A DNA stretch of 64,000 bases from DATFDN01 sp963756495 (lineage in GTDB: Bacteria > Pseudomonadota > Alphaproteobacteria > Acetobacterales > Acetobacteraceae): the NCBI GenBank assembly GCA_963756495.1, contig CAVWNS010000014.1:434001-498000 (forward strand). The letters are read 5' to 3'. The position numbers and the translations under genes were made by a program. The number at the start of each line of letters is the position of its first letter. Positions within the stretch are counted from its first letter, which is position 1. The notes under the pieces were generated by a model, which was given only the letters and a program-made list of their open reading frames with translations, did not search any database and was not told the origin of the DNA. This document shows positions 57,104 through 64,000 of the stretch, piece by piece.

Positions 57104-58342
57104 TCAGGCTTGCGGCGCCACGCCGACGTAGTGATACTGCGCCGAGATGTCGTCGAGCGGCTTGGAGGTGTCCTTCTTGATCTGGAACACGCTGACCGTG
57201 CGGTCCTTGACGTCGCCGTTTTGGTCGAATGACACGATGCCTTGGATCGTCGGCACCTGCGCGGTCTGGATGGCGTCGCGGACCGTGCTGTGATCGACCG
57301 GCTTCTTCTCGGCGACCAGTCGTTTCACGGCATCGATGATGACCAAGCCCGCATCGTAGGACGTGATGGTGTAGTCGTCCGGCGCCTCGCCGAACTTCGC
57401 CCTGAACGCCTGCACGAATTTTTCCGCCTTCGTATCTTCCGTCATATGCGGCGAGGCGTTGGTCGCATACCAGCCCTCGGCCGCGGGGAATCCCGCGCCG
57501 GTCAGCATCTCCGGCCCAAGCACGCCGTCGCCGCCCGCCTTGATGACGTTCGGAATGATATCGTATGCCTGCTTGGCGAGCTTCACGCCGGCCTGGAGCA
57601 CGCCGCCATAATAGAGCGCTTCGGGATTGAGCGACTTGATCTTGGTCAGCACCGAGGTGTAGTCGGCGGCCTTGGGGTCGAGCCGGTCGCGGCCCAGCAC
57701 CTTGATGCCGTCCTTCTCCGCCTGGCGCTGAAACGCATCCGCCATTCCCACACCGTAGGCGCCGCTGTCGTCGAGGATGTAGACCGACTTCACGTGCAAC
57801 TGCTCGGCCATGAAGTTGGCCATGTTCGGGCCCTGGAAGGCGTCCGTCGTCACCGTGCGGAAGTAGATCGGCTTGCCGCCCGGGCGGTACTGCTGGGCGA
57901 ATTTCGGATCGCTGATATCGGGGTTGGTGGACGACGGGGTGATGATCGCGAGGTCGCCTTGACTGAGGATCGGCGCCATCGCTTTCCCCGAGCCGGACAT
58001 CTGCGGGCCGATCGCCGCGATGACCTGCTTGTCGGAGACCATCTTGCGCGCGTTCGTCGCGGCCTGCACCGGATCGTACTGGCCGGCGGTCGCTGTGGCG
58101 TCGTCGTAGGACACCACCTCAAAAGTGTAGCCGGGGACGGCGTTCTCCTTGTTAGCGTCCTCGAAGGCGAGTTGCGCACCGTCCAGCATCAGCTTGGCGC
58201 TGTGCGCGTCCGCGCCGGTCAGCGACAGATCGACGCCGACCTTCAGGACCTTGGAGGCGGCGTTCGCCGTTCCCGCGCTGCCAAGAGTGGCGATGGCCGC
58301 GGCAGAGGCAAAAAGCTGGGCGGCTGCCCGACGTGTGATCAT
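57104..58342 (-). CDS. periplasmic ligand-binding protein of a branched-chain amino acid-type ABC importer
   Basis: The 412-residue product has a twin-arginine-like N-terminus (MITRRAAAQLFASAAAIATL) and a cleavage region AGTANAASK. The two-lobed Peripla_BP_6 fold follows: VGVDLSLTGADAHSAKLMLD, IAAIGPQMSGSGKAMAPIL and DDSGAYGVGMADAFQRQAEK. It binds the ligand in the periplasm and delivers it to LivH/LivM. The start at 58342 is preceded by GAGGTCCCAGGG. It is the first gene of the importer run. Confidence 0.92.
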   Translation of the reverse strand: MITRRAAAQLFASAAAIATLGSAGTANAASKVLKVGVDLSLTGADAHSAKLMLDGAQLAFEDANKENAVPGYTFEVVSYDDATATAGQYDPVQAATNARKMVSDKQVIAAIGPQMSGSGKAMAPILSQGDLAIITPSSTNPDISDPKFAQQYRPGGKPIYFRTVTTDAFQGPNMANFMAEQLHVKSVYILDDSGAYGVGMADAFQRQAEKDGIKVLGRDRLDPKAADYTSVLTKIKSLNPEALYYGGVLQAGVKLAKQAYDIIPNVIKAGGDGVLGPEMLTGAGFPAAEGWYATNASPHMTEDTKAEKFVQAFRAKFGEAPDDYTITSYDAGLVIIDAVKRLVAEKKPVDHSTVRDAIQTAQVPTIQGIVSFDQNGDVKDRTVSVFQIKKDTSKPLDDISAQYHYVGVAPQA

Positions 58343-58482
58343 CCCTGGGACCTCATCGCGTTCTATTCTTGGTTGCACAACAATCAAGCAAACCGCATGC
58401 CAGCCAGATAGGCAAAATCCTAACCCATGCCCTGCGGCGCGAGTACTCCATCTCACGAAACCGCGTTGGCGGAAAGCCCCCC

Positions 58483-59202
58483 TCAGCGTCGGAAGCGGAG
58501 GTCGAGACCGGCGTCCGCCCACCGTGCCTCGATCGCGTCGAGATCGGTGAAGCCGGATGGATTGGTCCGCGAGGGTGCCATTGCCAGTCGTGGTGCGCCG
58601 TCGCGCCGCCAAATTGCCAGAAGCCGGCGCAACTCCGTCAATGGCGCGTCGTGGTCATCCACGCGCAGGTCGAGATCCGGGAAATCCTCGGTGCTGACCA
58701 GCACCATCGCCGCCGATTGCCGCCCCCGCCGGTCGCCGCCCGCCGCCTCGCCAGCTTCCATCGCCGTCCTCAGCCGCTCGGGCAGAGGCAGCGAGGCATG
58801 CGCCTGATACGCCTCCAGCGTGGCCGCGATCACACCCGAACCCGCCAGCATGTTACCGGCAACGCTCACATGTCTGTCGGCAACGCTGCCGCACCAGGTG
58901 ACGCAGTTCTGGCCGGTCCAGGCGGACGTCCGCCCATGCCGGTCGACCGCATGGACCTGGCGAATGCCGCGACCCTGATCGCCGGCCAGCGCGCCCTCGA
59001 TCGCCGCGTCGGGCGCGAGGCCGCGGGCCAGCCCGTCGAGCACGGCGGGGCCGAGATAGCGGTTGGTCATGGATTGCGTGGACACCGCGCCGACGCCCGC
59101 GCGCACGAACGGACAATAAGCACCCACCGCGAAGGCGCGGGTCGCCACTGCGACGGCGAAGGCGTCCGTCGCGGGGTCATGGGCGGTGATCGACCAGGTC
59201 AT
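58483..59202 (-). CDS. DUF1028 (Ntn-hydrolase-like) protein
   Basis: The 239-residue product starts MTWSITAHDPATDAFAVAVA and has GVGAVSTQSMTNRYLGPAVL and VAGNMLAGSGVIAATLEAYQ, typical of DUF1028. This family is often next to peptide or amino-acid catabolic genes and is thought to be an Ntn-type hydrolase; that is family knowledge, not shown here. The start overlaps the end of the acyl-CoA ligase gene by four bases (ATGA), so the two are coupled. Confidence 0.88.
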   Translation of the reverse strand: MTWSITAHDPATDAFAVAVATRAFAVGAYCPFVRAGVGAVSTQSMTNRYLGPAVLDGLARGLAPDAAIEGALAGDQGRGIRQVHAVDRHGRTSAWTGQNCVTWCGSVADRHVSVAGNMLAGSGVIAATLEAYQAHASLPLPERLRTAMEAGEAAGGDRRGRQSAAMVLVSTEDFPDLDLRVDDHDAPLTELRRLLAIWRRDGAPRLAMAPSRTNPSGFTDLDAIEARWADAGLDLRFRR

Positions 59203-60905
59203 CGCGGGCCTTCGCGCAGTTCCGGAAAGTCTTCTTCCCGGAACTCGGCCGGGGCCTTCTCCCCTGCTCCCTCCCAGGCCGTGGCGCGACGCGCTTCGGC
59301 CCCGCGCAGATCCACGCGCCTGATCTTGCCGGAGATCGTCTTGGGAAGGTCGGCAAACTCGATGCGGCGGACCCGCTTGTAGGGCGCCGTCGCCTCGCGC
59401 ACATGGCGGAAGATCGCCAGGGCGGTCTGCCGGTCGGCGGGCCAGCCCTGCGCGAGCGTGACATACGCCTTCGGCACCGCCGTCCGCACCGGGTCGGGCG
59501 CCGGCACCACCGCCGCCTCGGCAACCGAGGCGTGCTCGATCAGGATGCTCTCCAGTTCGAACGGGCTGATCCGGTAGTCGGACGCCTTGAACACGTCGTC
59601 GGCGCGGCCGACGTACGTATAATAGCCGTCCGCATCGCGCGAGGCGACGTCGCCGGTGCGATAGACCGCCTCGGCCATCGGCGAGATAATGCCATCGTCG
59701 CGCTGGTAGCCGAGCATGAGCCCCGTGGGGGGCGGATCGAGGGCGACGCACACTTCGCCGTCCGATGCGTCGTGTCCGTCCACGTCCAGCAGGCGAATGC
59801 GGAAGCCTGGCATCGGCTTGCCCATAGAGCCGGACTGCACCGGAAATCCTGGCGGATTGCCGATCAGCGTCGTCGTCTCCGTCTGGCCGTAGAAGTCGCG
59901 CACGGTCAGGTTCCAGGCCGCGCGCACCTGCTCGATCACATCCGGGTTCAGCGGCTCCCCCGCCGAGCAGACCTCGCGCAGGCTGGTGCGAATGGCGGCG
60001 AGGTTCTCCTGCACGAACATGCGCCACACAGTGGGTGGTGCGCAGATGGTGGTGACGGCGTTGGCCGCGATCGCGTCCAGCATCCCCCGCGCATGAAACC
60101 GTGGCTGATTGGGGATGAACACGCTCGCCCCGGCGTTCCACGGCGCGAAGACGCAGGAATAGGCGTGCTTCGCCCAGCCGGGCGAGGAGACGTTGAGGTG
60201 CATGTCGCCCGGCTGCAGCCCGAGCACGTACATCGTGGTCAGGTGTCCCACCGGGTAGCTCTGATGGCTGTGCTGGACAAGCTTGGGTTTCGCCGTGGTG
60301 CCCGAGGTGAAGTAGAGCAGCAGCGGATCGGTCGCGCGCGTCTCGCCGTCGGGGGCGAACGTTCCCGGCGCGTCGAGCAAAGTGTCGTAGCGATCCCAGC
60401 CCGGCGCCTCGCCGACGCAGATCAAGGTCAGTCCCTGCGCGATGCCCGCGAATTTCGTCGCCTCGACCGGGCCGGCGATGACATGGCGCACGCGTCCGCG
60501 CGCGAAGCGGTCCAGCAGGTCGGCCTGGGTGAGCAGCGTGCTGGCCGGGATGACGACCGCGCCTAGCTTCATCGCCGCCAGCATCGTCTCCCATAGCGGC
60601 ACGACGTTGCCGAGCATGAGCAGGATGCGGTCGCCGCGACGCACCCCCAGCGCGCGCAGGCCGTTGGCGACACGGCTGGAGCGTTCGGCGAGTTGAGCGA
60701 AGGTCAGCTCCGCCGCTCCCTCGCCGACGATCTTAAGAGCGATGCGGTCGGCACCGTCGCCATGCGCGAGTTCGGTGTCGAACCAGTCGAGCGCCCAGTT
60801 GAACCGATCCAGGGCGGGCCAGCGGAAGCCGCCATAGGCGTCGTCGTGGTCCGTCCTGTGCTGGAGCAGGAAGTCGCGCGTCTCCCTGAACGCCGCCGTA
60901 GTCAT
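59199..60905 (-). CDS. AMP-dependent acyl-CoA synthetase (benzoate/medium-chain ligase-like)
   Basis: The 568-residue product has P-loop LLYFTSGTTAKPKLVQHSHQ, the A5 motif DFYGQTETTTLIGNPPG, A7/A8 YRTGDVASRDADGYYTYVGR and DDVFKASDYRISPFELES. The catalytic Lys is in LPKTISGKIRRVDLR. It activates a carboxylic acid as an acyl-AMP and then acyl-CoA in the cytoplasm. Position between a dehydrogenase and a solute importer suggests that it activates the imported or partly oxidised acid. Start ATG 60905, 12 bp downstream of the mmsB-like stop. Confidence 0.92.
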   Translation of the reverse strand: MTTAAFRETRDFLLQHRTDHDDAYGGFRWPALDRFNWALDWFDTELAHGDGADRIALKIVGEGAAELTFAQLAERSSRVANGLRALGVRRGDRILLMLGNVVPLWETMLAAMKLGAVVIPASTLLTQADLLDRFARGRVRHVIAGPVEATKFAGIAQGLTLICVGEAPGWDRYDTLLDAPGTFAPDGETRATDPLLLYFTSGTTAKPKLVQHSHQSYPVGHLTTMYVLGLQPGDMHLNVSSPGWAKHAYSCVFAPWNAGASVFIPNQPRFHARGMLDAIAANAVTTICAPPTVWRMFVQENLAAIRTSLREVCSAGEPLNPDVIEQVRAAWNLTVRDFYGQTETTTLIGNPPGFPVQSGSMGKPMPGFRIRLLDVDGHDASDGEVCVALDPPPTGLMLGYQRDDGIISPMAEAVYRTGDVASRDADGYYTYVGRADDVFKASDYRISPFELESILIEHASVAEAAVVPAPDPVRTAVPKAYVTLAQGWPADRQTALAIFRHVREATAPYKRVRRIEFADLPKTISGKIRRVDLRGAEARRATAWEGAGEKAPAEFREEDFPELREGPR

Positions 60906-60917
60906 GGTCCGTCTCCC

Positions 60918-61832
60918 CTATTTCACGCTTGCGCGGTCCTTGTCCTGAAGCCAGCGGAAGATGACCGAGAAATCCTTGTCTCCATTTCCGGCGGCGATCA
61001 CCTCGCGATAAAGCGCGAGAGCGTGGGCCCCGAGCGGCGTGGGCGAGCCTGTCGCCTCGGCTGCTTGTTGGGCGAGGCCGACATCCTTGACCATCAGCGC
61101 GGCCGCGAAGCCCGGGGCATAATCGCGGTTCGATGGCGCGGCCGGCACGCAGCCGGGGGCCGGACAGTACGTCGTCAGCGCCCAGGACTGGCCTGACGAC
61201 GTGCTGATGATGGCGAACAGCTTGTCCCAGTCCACGCCCAGCTTGCGGCCGAGCAGGAATGCCTCGGAGACGCCCACCATGTTGATGGCGAGCATCATGT
61301 TGTTGCAGATCTTCGCGGCCTGCCCGGCACCCGGGCCACCGACATGCACGATGGTGCGGCCCATCGCCTTCAGCACGGCCTCGCCGCGCGCGAAGGCTTC
61401 GTCCGTGCCCCCCACCATGAAGGTCAGCGTTGCCGCTGCCGCCCCCGTCGTGCCGCCCGAGACGGGGGCGTCGAGCATGGGCAGCTCCGCGGCGCGCGCC
61501 GCGGCCTCGACCGCCCGGCTGCTTTCGACGTCGATGGTCGAGCAGTCGATCAGCAGCGGCCGAACGCCGGTGGCCGCGACCGCCTCGACCAGCCCGCCCT
61601 GGTGCAGCCAGACCGCGCGCACGTGCTCGCCGGCCGGCAGCATGGTGATGACGAACTCGCAGCGCTGCGCCGCCTCGGCCGCGCTGCCGGCGACTTGTCC
61701 GCCAGCCGCCTTCAGCATCTCCAGCGCCGGCTGGCTGACATCGAATCCGGTGACCTGGTGGCCCGCCTTGACGAGGTTGGCGGCCATCGGAGCGCCCATG
61801 TTGCCGAGGCCGATGAAGCCGATCTTCGCCAT
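60918..61832 (-). CDS. 3-hydroxyisobutyrate dehydrogenase-like NAD(P)-dependent oxidoreductase
   Basis: The 304-residue product begins MAKIGFIGLGNMGAPMAANL (NAD(P)-binding). It has the substrate motif DAPVSGGTTGAAAATLTFMV and the catalytic Lys in GAGQAAKICNNMMLAIN. It oxidises a 3-hydroxy acid such as 3-hydroxyisobutyrate to the semialdehyde; the exact substrate is not shown. Start ATG 61832, two bases after the DUF3237 stop. mmsB would be the symbol if the substrate is confirmed. Confidence 0.9.
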   Translation of the reverse strand: MAKIGFIGLGNMGAPMAANLVKAGHQVTGFDVSQPALEMLKAAGGQVAGSAAEAAQRCEFVITMLPAGEHVRAVWLHQGGLVEAVAATGVRPLLIDCSTIDVESSRAVEAAARAAELPMLDAPVSGGTTGAAAATLTFMVGGTDEAFARGEAVLKAMGRTIVHVGGPGAGQAAKICNNMMLAINMVGVSEAFLLGRKLGVDWDKLFAIISTSSGQSWALTTYCPAPGCVPAAPSNRDYAPGFAAALMVKDVGLAQQAAEATGSPTPLGAHALALYREVIAAGNGDKDFSVIFRWLQDKDRASVK

Positions 61833-61834
61833 GT

Positions 61835-62293
61835 CTATAGAACCTCGAACACGTCGTACACGGGGCCTTCCGGCGGTCGCTGGCCGGTGCCGACGAACCA
61901 GAGGCGGTTGAGCCAATCGTATTTCGCCGACGCCGTCTCCAGGCTGCCCACCGTACGGAAGTAATAGGCGGCGGGATCGACCGCCTCCCCGCGCACCAGG
62001 CGGTCCATCACGTCCTTCGGGCCATGGCGCAGGCCGCGATAGGTGAGGCCGACCAGCGCGCCGTCGTCTGTCTGCAACGCAAGGCGCACATCCAGCGCCA
62101 TCACGCCATCGGATCGCGCAATGATCCAGTCCGCGCCGCCCGGCAGCACCGTGCCGCACAGGCGCTCGCCCTCGAACGTGCCGCCTTCGACCAGCCCGAT
62201 GCGCCGGTTGCCCACCGGCGTCACCCCGATCGCCTGGCTGCCCCCGACGCGGAGCCGCAAGGTGAACAGATGCCGCGTACGGATCTCCGCCAT
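61835..62293 (-). CDS. DUF3237 domain protein
   Basis: The 152-residue product has VTPVGNRRIGLVEGGTFEGE, GGADWIIARSDGVMALDVRL and AAYYFRTVGSLETASAKYDW, typical of DUF3237, a small beta-barrel family of unknown function common in aromatic and organic acid catabolic clusters. I chose ATG 62293 (MAEIRTRHLF). An ATG at 62314 would add seven residues. It is the second gene of the cluster. Confidence 0.87.
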   Translation of the reverse strand: MAEIRTRHLFTLRLRVGGSQAIGVTPVGNRRIGLVEGGTFEGERLCGTVLPGGADWIIARSDGVMALDVRLALQTDDGALVGLTYRGLRHGPKDVMDRLVRGEAVDPAAYYFRTVGSLETASAKYDWLNRLWFVGTGQRPPEGPVYDVFEVL

Positions 62294-62397
62294 CGCGTTT
62301 CCCACAATTCCCATACCGATCAGACCCGATCCACCGGTTGCCGGCAAGCGGCGCGCGACTGACCGGACGTCCGGAGCCGCCCTATCCGCCTCCTCGG

Positions 62398-62730
62398 CTA
62401 GCCGATCGCGACATTGTCGTAGATTCCCACCCCTTGCAGGAGCAGGAACTTGCAGGGGCCACTGTCCTTGCCGCGCACGATGTGGGCCGTGCGCGGCGGC
62501 ACTGCGCAGGTCTCGCCTGGCCGCAGCTCGTTCAGTGTTCGCGGCGCCCGGGTTTCCACCACCATCGGCCCCTCCAGGCAGAAGAACCTGTCGGTGATCT
62601 CCGAATGGTAGTGCCACGGGACGCACTCGCCCGCCGCCAGGGTCAACACCGAGGCGCGCATGTCCGTCCCCTCCATGATCCGTTCATAGCCCGCGATCGT
62701 GAGCTGCATGCCCCGTGCGCCTTCCTGCAT
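62398..62730 (-). CDS. cupin-domain protein
   Basis: The 110-residue product has a single cupin barrel: CVPWHYHSEITDRFFCLEG (metal-site His and Glu, motif 1) and CAVPPRTAHIVRGKDSG (motif 2 His). GGAGG precedes ATG 62730 by eight bases. Small cupins bind metal and act as enzymes or ligand sensors. It is the first gene of the minus-strand catabolic run and could modify or sense the pathway substrate. Confidence 0.88.
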   Translation of the reverse strand: MQEGARGMQLTIAGYERIMEGTDMRASVLTLAAGECVPWHYHSEITDRFFCLEGPMVVETRAPRTLNELRPGETCAVPPRTAHIVRGKDSGPCKFLLLQGVGIYDNVAIG

Positions 62731-62955
62731 CGTCGCTCCTCCGACCCCTGCCGTCGAAGGCTACAGCAAGTCTCTCCCGAGCGGCGATCGCTGCGCCCGG
62801 GCGGGCCCGCGATATGAGACGGCAAGTCATTGAAACAGCTTGTGGTTTTGCGTCCGATCCAAAATGGTCATGGGGTTGTGAAGGCTGCAGCCTGGATGCA
62901 TGCCCCAAGCCTGCATAAATCTGGCACGACATATTTCCGCAACACACGGACCGGA

Positions 62956-63414
62956 ATGGCGCTGATCGAGGACATCGTGAAGGGCAAACTGATCGGCGTC
63001 GCGGCCGTTGGCGCGACGGCGATGGTGCTGCCCTCCGTGTTCCCGTATCTGGCGCCGTCGCTGCGGTCGGCGATCAAGGGCGGGCTGTCGCTGTTCCTGG
63101 AATCGGAGTCGGAAGCCGAGGACGGCATTATCCAGCGCCTGGCCGATAACGCGCTGAAATCGGTTCTTGCCAGCCTGTCGGAATCCGGATCGGACGCGGA
63201 TCGGCGCGAGGCCGCCAGCGAGGCCGTCCAGCGCTTCAAGGTGAAAGCGCAGGCCCGCGCCCGACGCTATGGCCGGGACCACCACGATCGGCACCAGCGC
63301 AAGGAACGCCATATCGCAACGTTGCGCCGTAAGCTCGAAGCGGCCCGCACCCGACGGACGGGCCGCGATGCGACGGCGCTGGACGACCTCTCGGCCATGT
63401 TGGACGGGGCATAG
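62956..63414 (+). CDS. DUF5132-like protein, first of three tandem copies
   Basis: The 152-residue product begins MALIEDIVKGKLIGVAAVGA and has one membrane-like segment (VGATAMVLPSVFPYLAPSL). A charged, helical tail rich in Arg and Lys (RARRYGRDHHDRHQRKERH) follows. The N-terminal pattern MALxEDxxKG is shared with the next two genes. An in-frame start at 62830 would add 42 unrelated residues. Its position, divergent from the cupin gene with 225 bp between, suggests its own promoter. Confidence 0.75.
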   Translation: MALIEDIVKGKLIGVAAVGATAMVLPSVFPYLAPSLRSAIKGGLSLFLESESEAEDGIIQRLADNALKSVLASLSESGSDADRREAASEAVQRFKVKAQARARRYGRDHHDRHQRKERHIATLRRKLEAARTRRTGRDATALDDLSAMLDGA

Positions 63415-63439
63415 GTCACACGGATTGGAGAGTGCAGGC

Positions 63440-63760
63440 ATGGCGTTGCTCGAAGACATCGCGAAGGGCGCGACCCCCGGCGGGCTGGTGGTCGGCATCG
63501 GGGCCGTGCTGCTCGCCCCGGTACTGGTGCCGGCTGTGACGCAAGTGCTGCGGCCCGCGGCGAAGGCGATGCTGCGCACCGGGATCACCGCGTATCGCAG
63601 CGTTGCCGAACCGATCAGCGCCGCGATCGGCAACCTCGTCGCCGAGGCGCAGGTCGAACTGGCGACCGCTGGGACGACCTCGGCTTCCCCTGTCGCCGAA
63701 CCGGCCGTCACCGAGGTCCATAAACCCCGCAGCAGGCACCGCGCCGGTACGCACCACTGA
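63440..63760 (+). CDS. DUF5132-like protein, second tandem copy
   Basis: The 106-residue product has MALLEDIAKGATPGGLVVGI and GAVLLAPVLVPAVTQVLRPA, a membrane-like segment, then AKAMLRTGITAYRSVAEPIS. It is a closer match to DUF5132 than the first copy. The tail is short and basic (HKPRSRHRAGTHH). ATG 63440 follows GGAGAG. The gap to the previous stop is 25 bp, consistent with one transcript. Confidence 0.78.
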   Translation: MALLEDIAKGATPGGLVVGIGAVLLAPVLVPAVTQVLRPAAKAMLRTGITAYRSVAEPISAAIGNLVAEAQVELATAGTTSASPVAEPAVTEVHKPRSRHRAGTHH

Positions 63761-63801
63761 CGGTTGCGTTTGGCAACCACTTCGCACGAGAGGATCGCGC
63801 A

Positions 63802-64000
63802 ATGGCCTTCATCGAGGACATGTTCAAGGGCAACGTCGTCACCGGGCTGGCGGTCGGGATCGGCACCGCCGTGCTCGCTCCGGTGCTGATGCCGGCGGTC
63901 ACCAATATGCTGCGCCCGGCTGCCAAGGCCGTCATCAAAGGCGGCATCGTGGTCTATGACCGCGGGCGCCAGGCCGTGGCGCAACTCGGCGAGACGGCCA
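63802..64000 (+). CDS. DUF5132-like protein, third tandem copy (3' end outside window)
   Basis: 66 codons are visible: MAFIEDMFKGNVVTGLAVGI, then GTAVLAPVLMPAVTNMLRPA and AKAVIKGGIVVYDRGRQAVA. The residues match the family consensus best of the three. The gene runs off the right edge. Three unequal copies in a row suggest tandem duplication followed by divergence of tails. Family role is unknown. Confidence 0.78.
   Translation, partial: MAFIEDMFKGNVVTGLAVGIGTAVLAPVLMPAVTNMLRPAAKAVIKGGIVVYDRGRQAVAQLGETA

Noticed and set aside
62917..62940. A sigma-54 promoter (tggcacgacatatttcc) before the DUF5132-like genes
   Set aside because: The -24-like element is good, but the -12 GC doublet at the right spacing is missing.

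Overview
The window is GC-rich (roughly 65-70% by eye) DNA from an alphaproteobacterium. The gene families and the order lytic transglycosylase / uracil-DNA glycosylase / ETF-ubiquinone oxidoreductase / TPR protein suggest Rhodospirillales, probably Acetobacteraceae. That placement is inference; no rRNA gene is present.

Layout. 0-12.3 kb is ordinary chromosome: a cut-off SMP-30 gene, a BktB-type beta-ketothiolase, a minus-strand run (lytic transglycosylase, secreted Pro/Tyr-rich protein, GH15 glucoamylase-like enzyme, hybrid histidine kinase), a family-4-like uracil-DNA glycosylase, ETF-QO and a frameshifted TPR protein. 12.7-15.2 kb is a lower-GC HEPN-type gene split by an IS630 element. 15.3-17.6 kb holds two luciferase-like monooxygenases. 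17.7-25.3 kb is an insertion-sequence pile-up: two inverted IS701 copies around a dead amino-acid permease, a partial IS5/IS427-type element, an IS110 remnant split by ISAs1, an IS3 remnant, and a second IS110 remnant fused in frame to a truncated TPP enzyme. 25.3-30.3 kb carries a broken TPP enzyme, a broken enoyl-CoA hydratase, a small lipoprotein, a CBS protein and an RND outer-membrane factor. In 29.8-38.9 kb nearly every gene, including polA, has several single-base frameshifts. The spread of these suggests sequence error more than decay.

39.1-41.8 kb looks like a small genomic island. It has a truncated chromosomal gene at its left edge, a PD-(D/E)XK nuclease-like gene whose first codons are displaced by an IS427-type element, a decayed integrase N-terminus, and tRNA-Thr(TGT). 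41.9-47.2 kb encodes a very large glycine/serine/threonine-rich beta-repeat protein. 47.2-50.3 kb carries a glycine-zipper protein and an OmpR/EnvZ-type two-component pair divergent from a small exported protein. 50.3-53.3 kb has an AlkA-like glycosylase and two adjacent unknown genes.

53.3-62.7 kb is a compact minus-strand catabolic cluster: cupin, DUF3237, 3-hydroxyisobutyrate-dehydrogenase-like enzyme, acyl-CoA ligase, DUF1028, then a branched-chain-type ABC importer (binding protein, LivH, a LivM-LivG fusion, LivF). The importer probably brings in an organic acid or amino acid that the ligase activates. The right edge has three tandem DUF5132-like genes, the last cut off.
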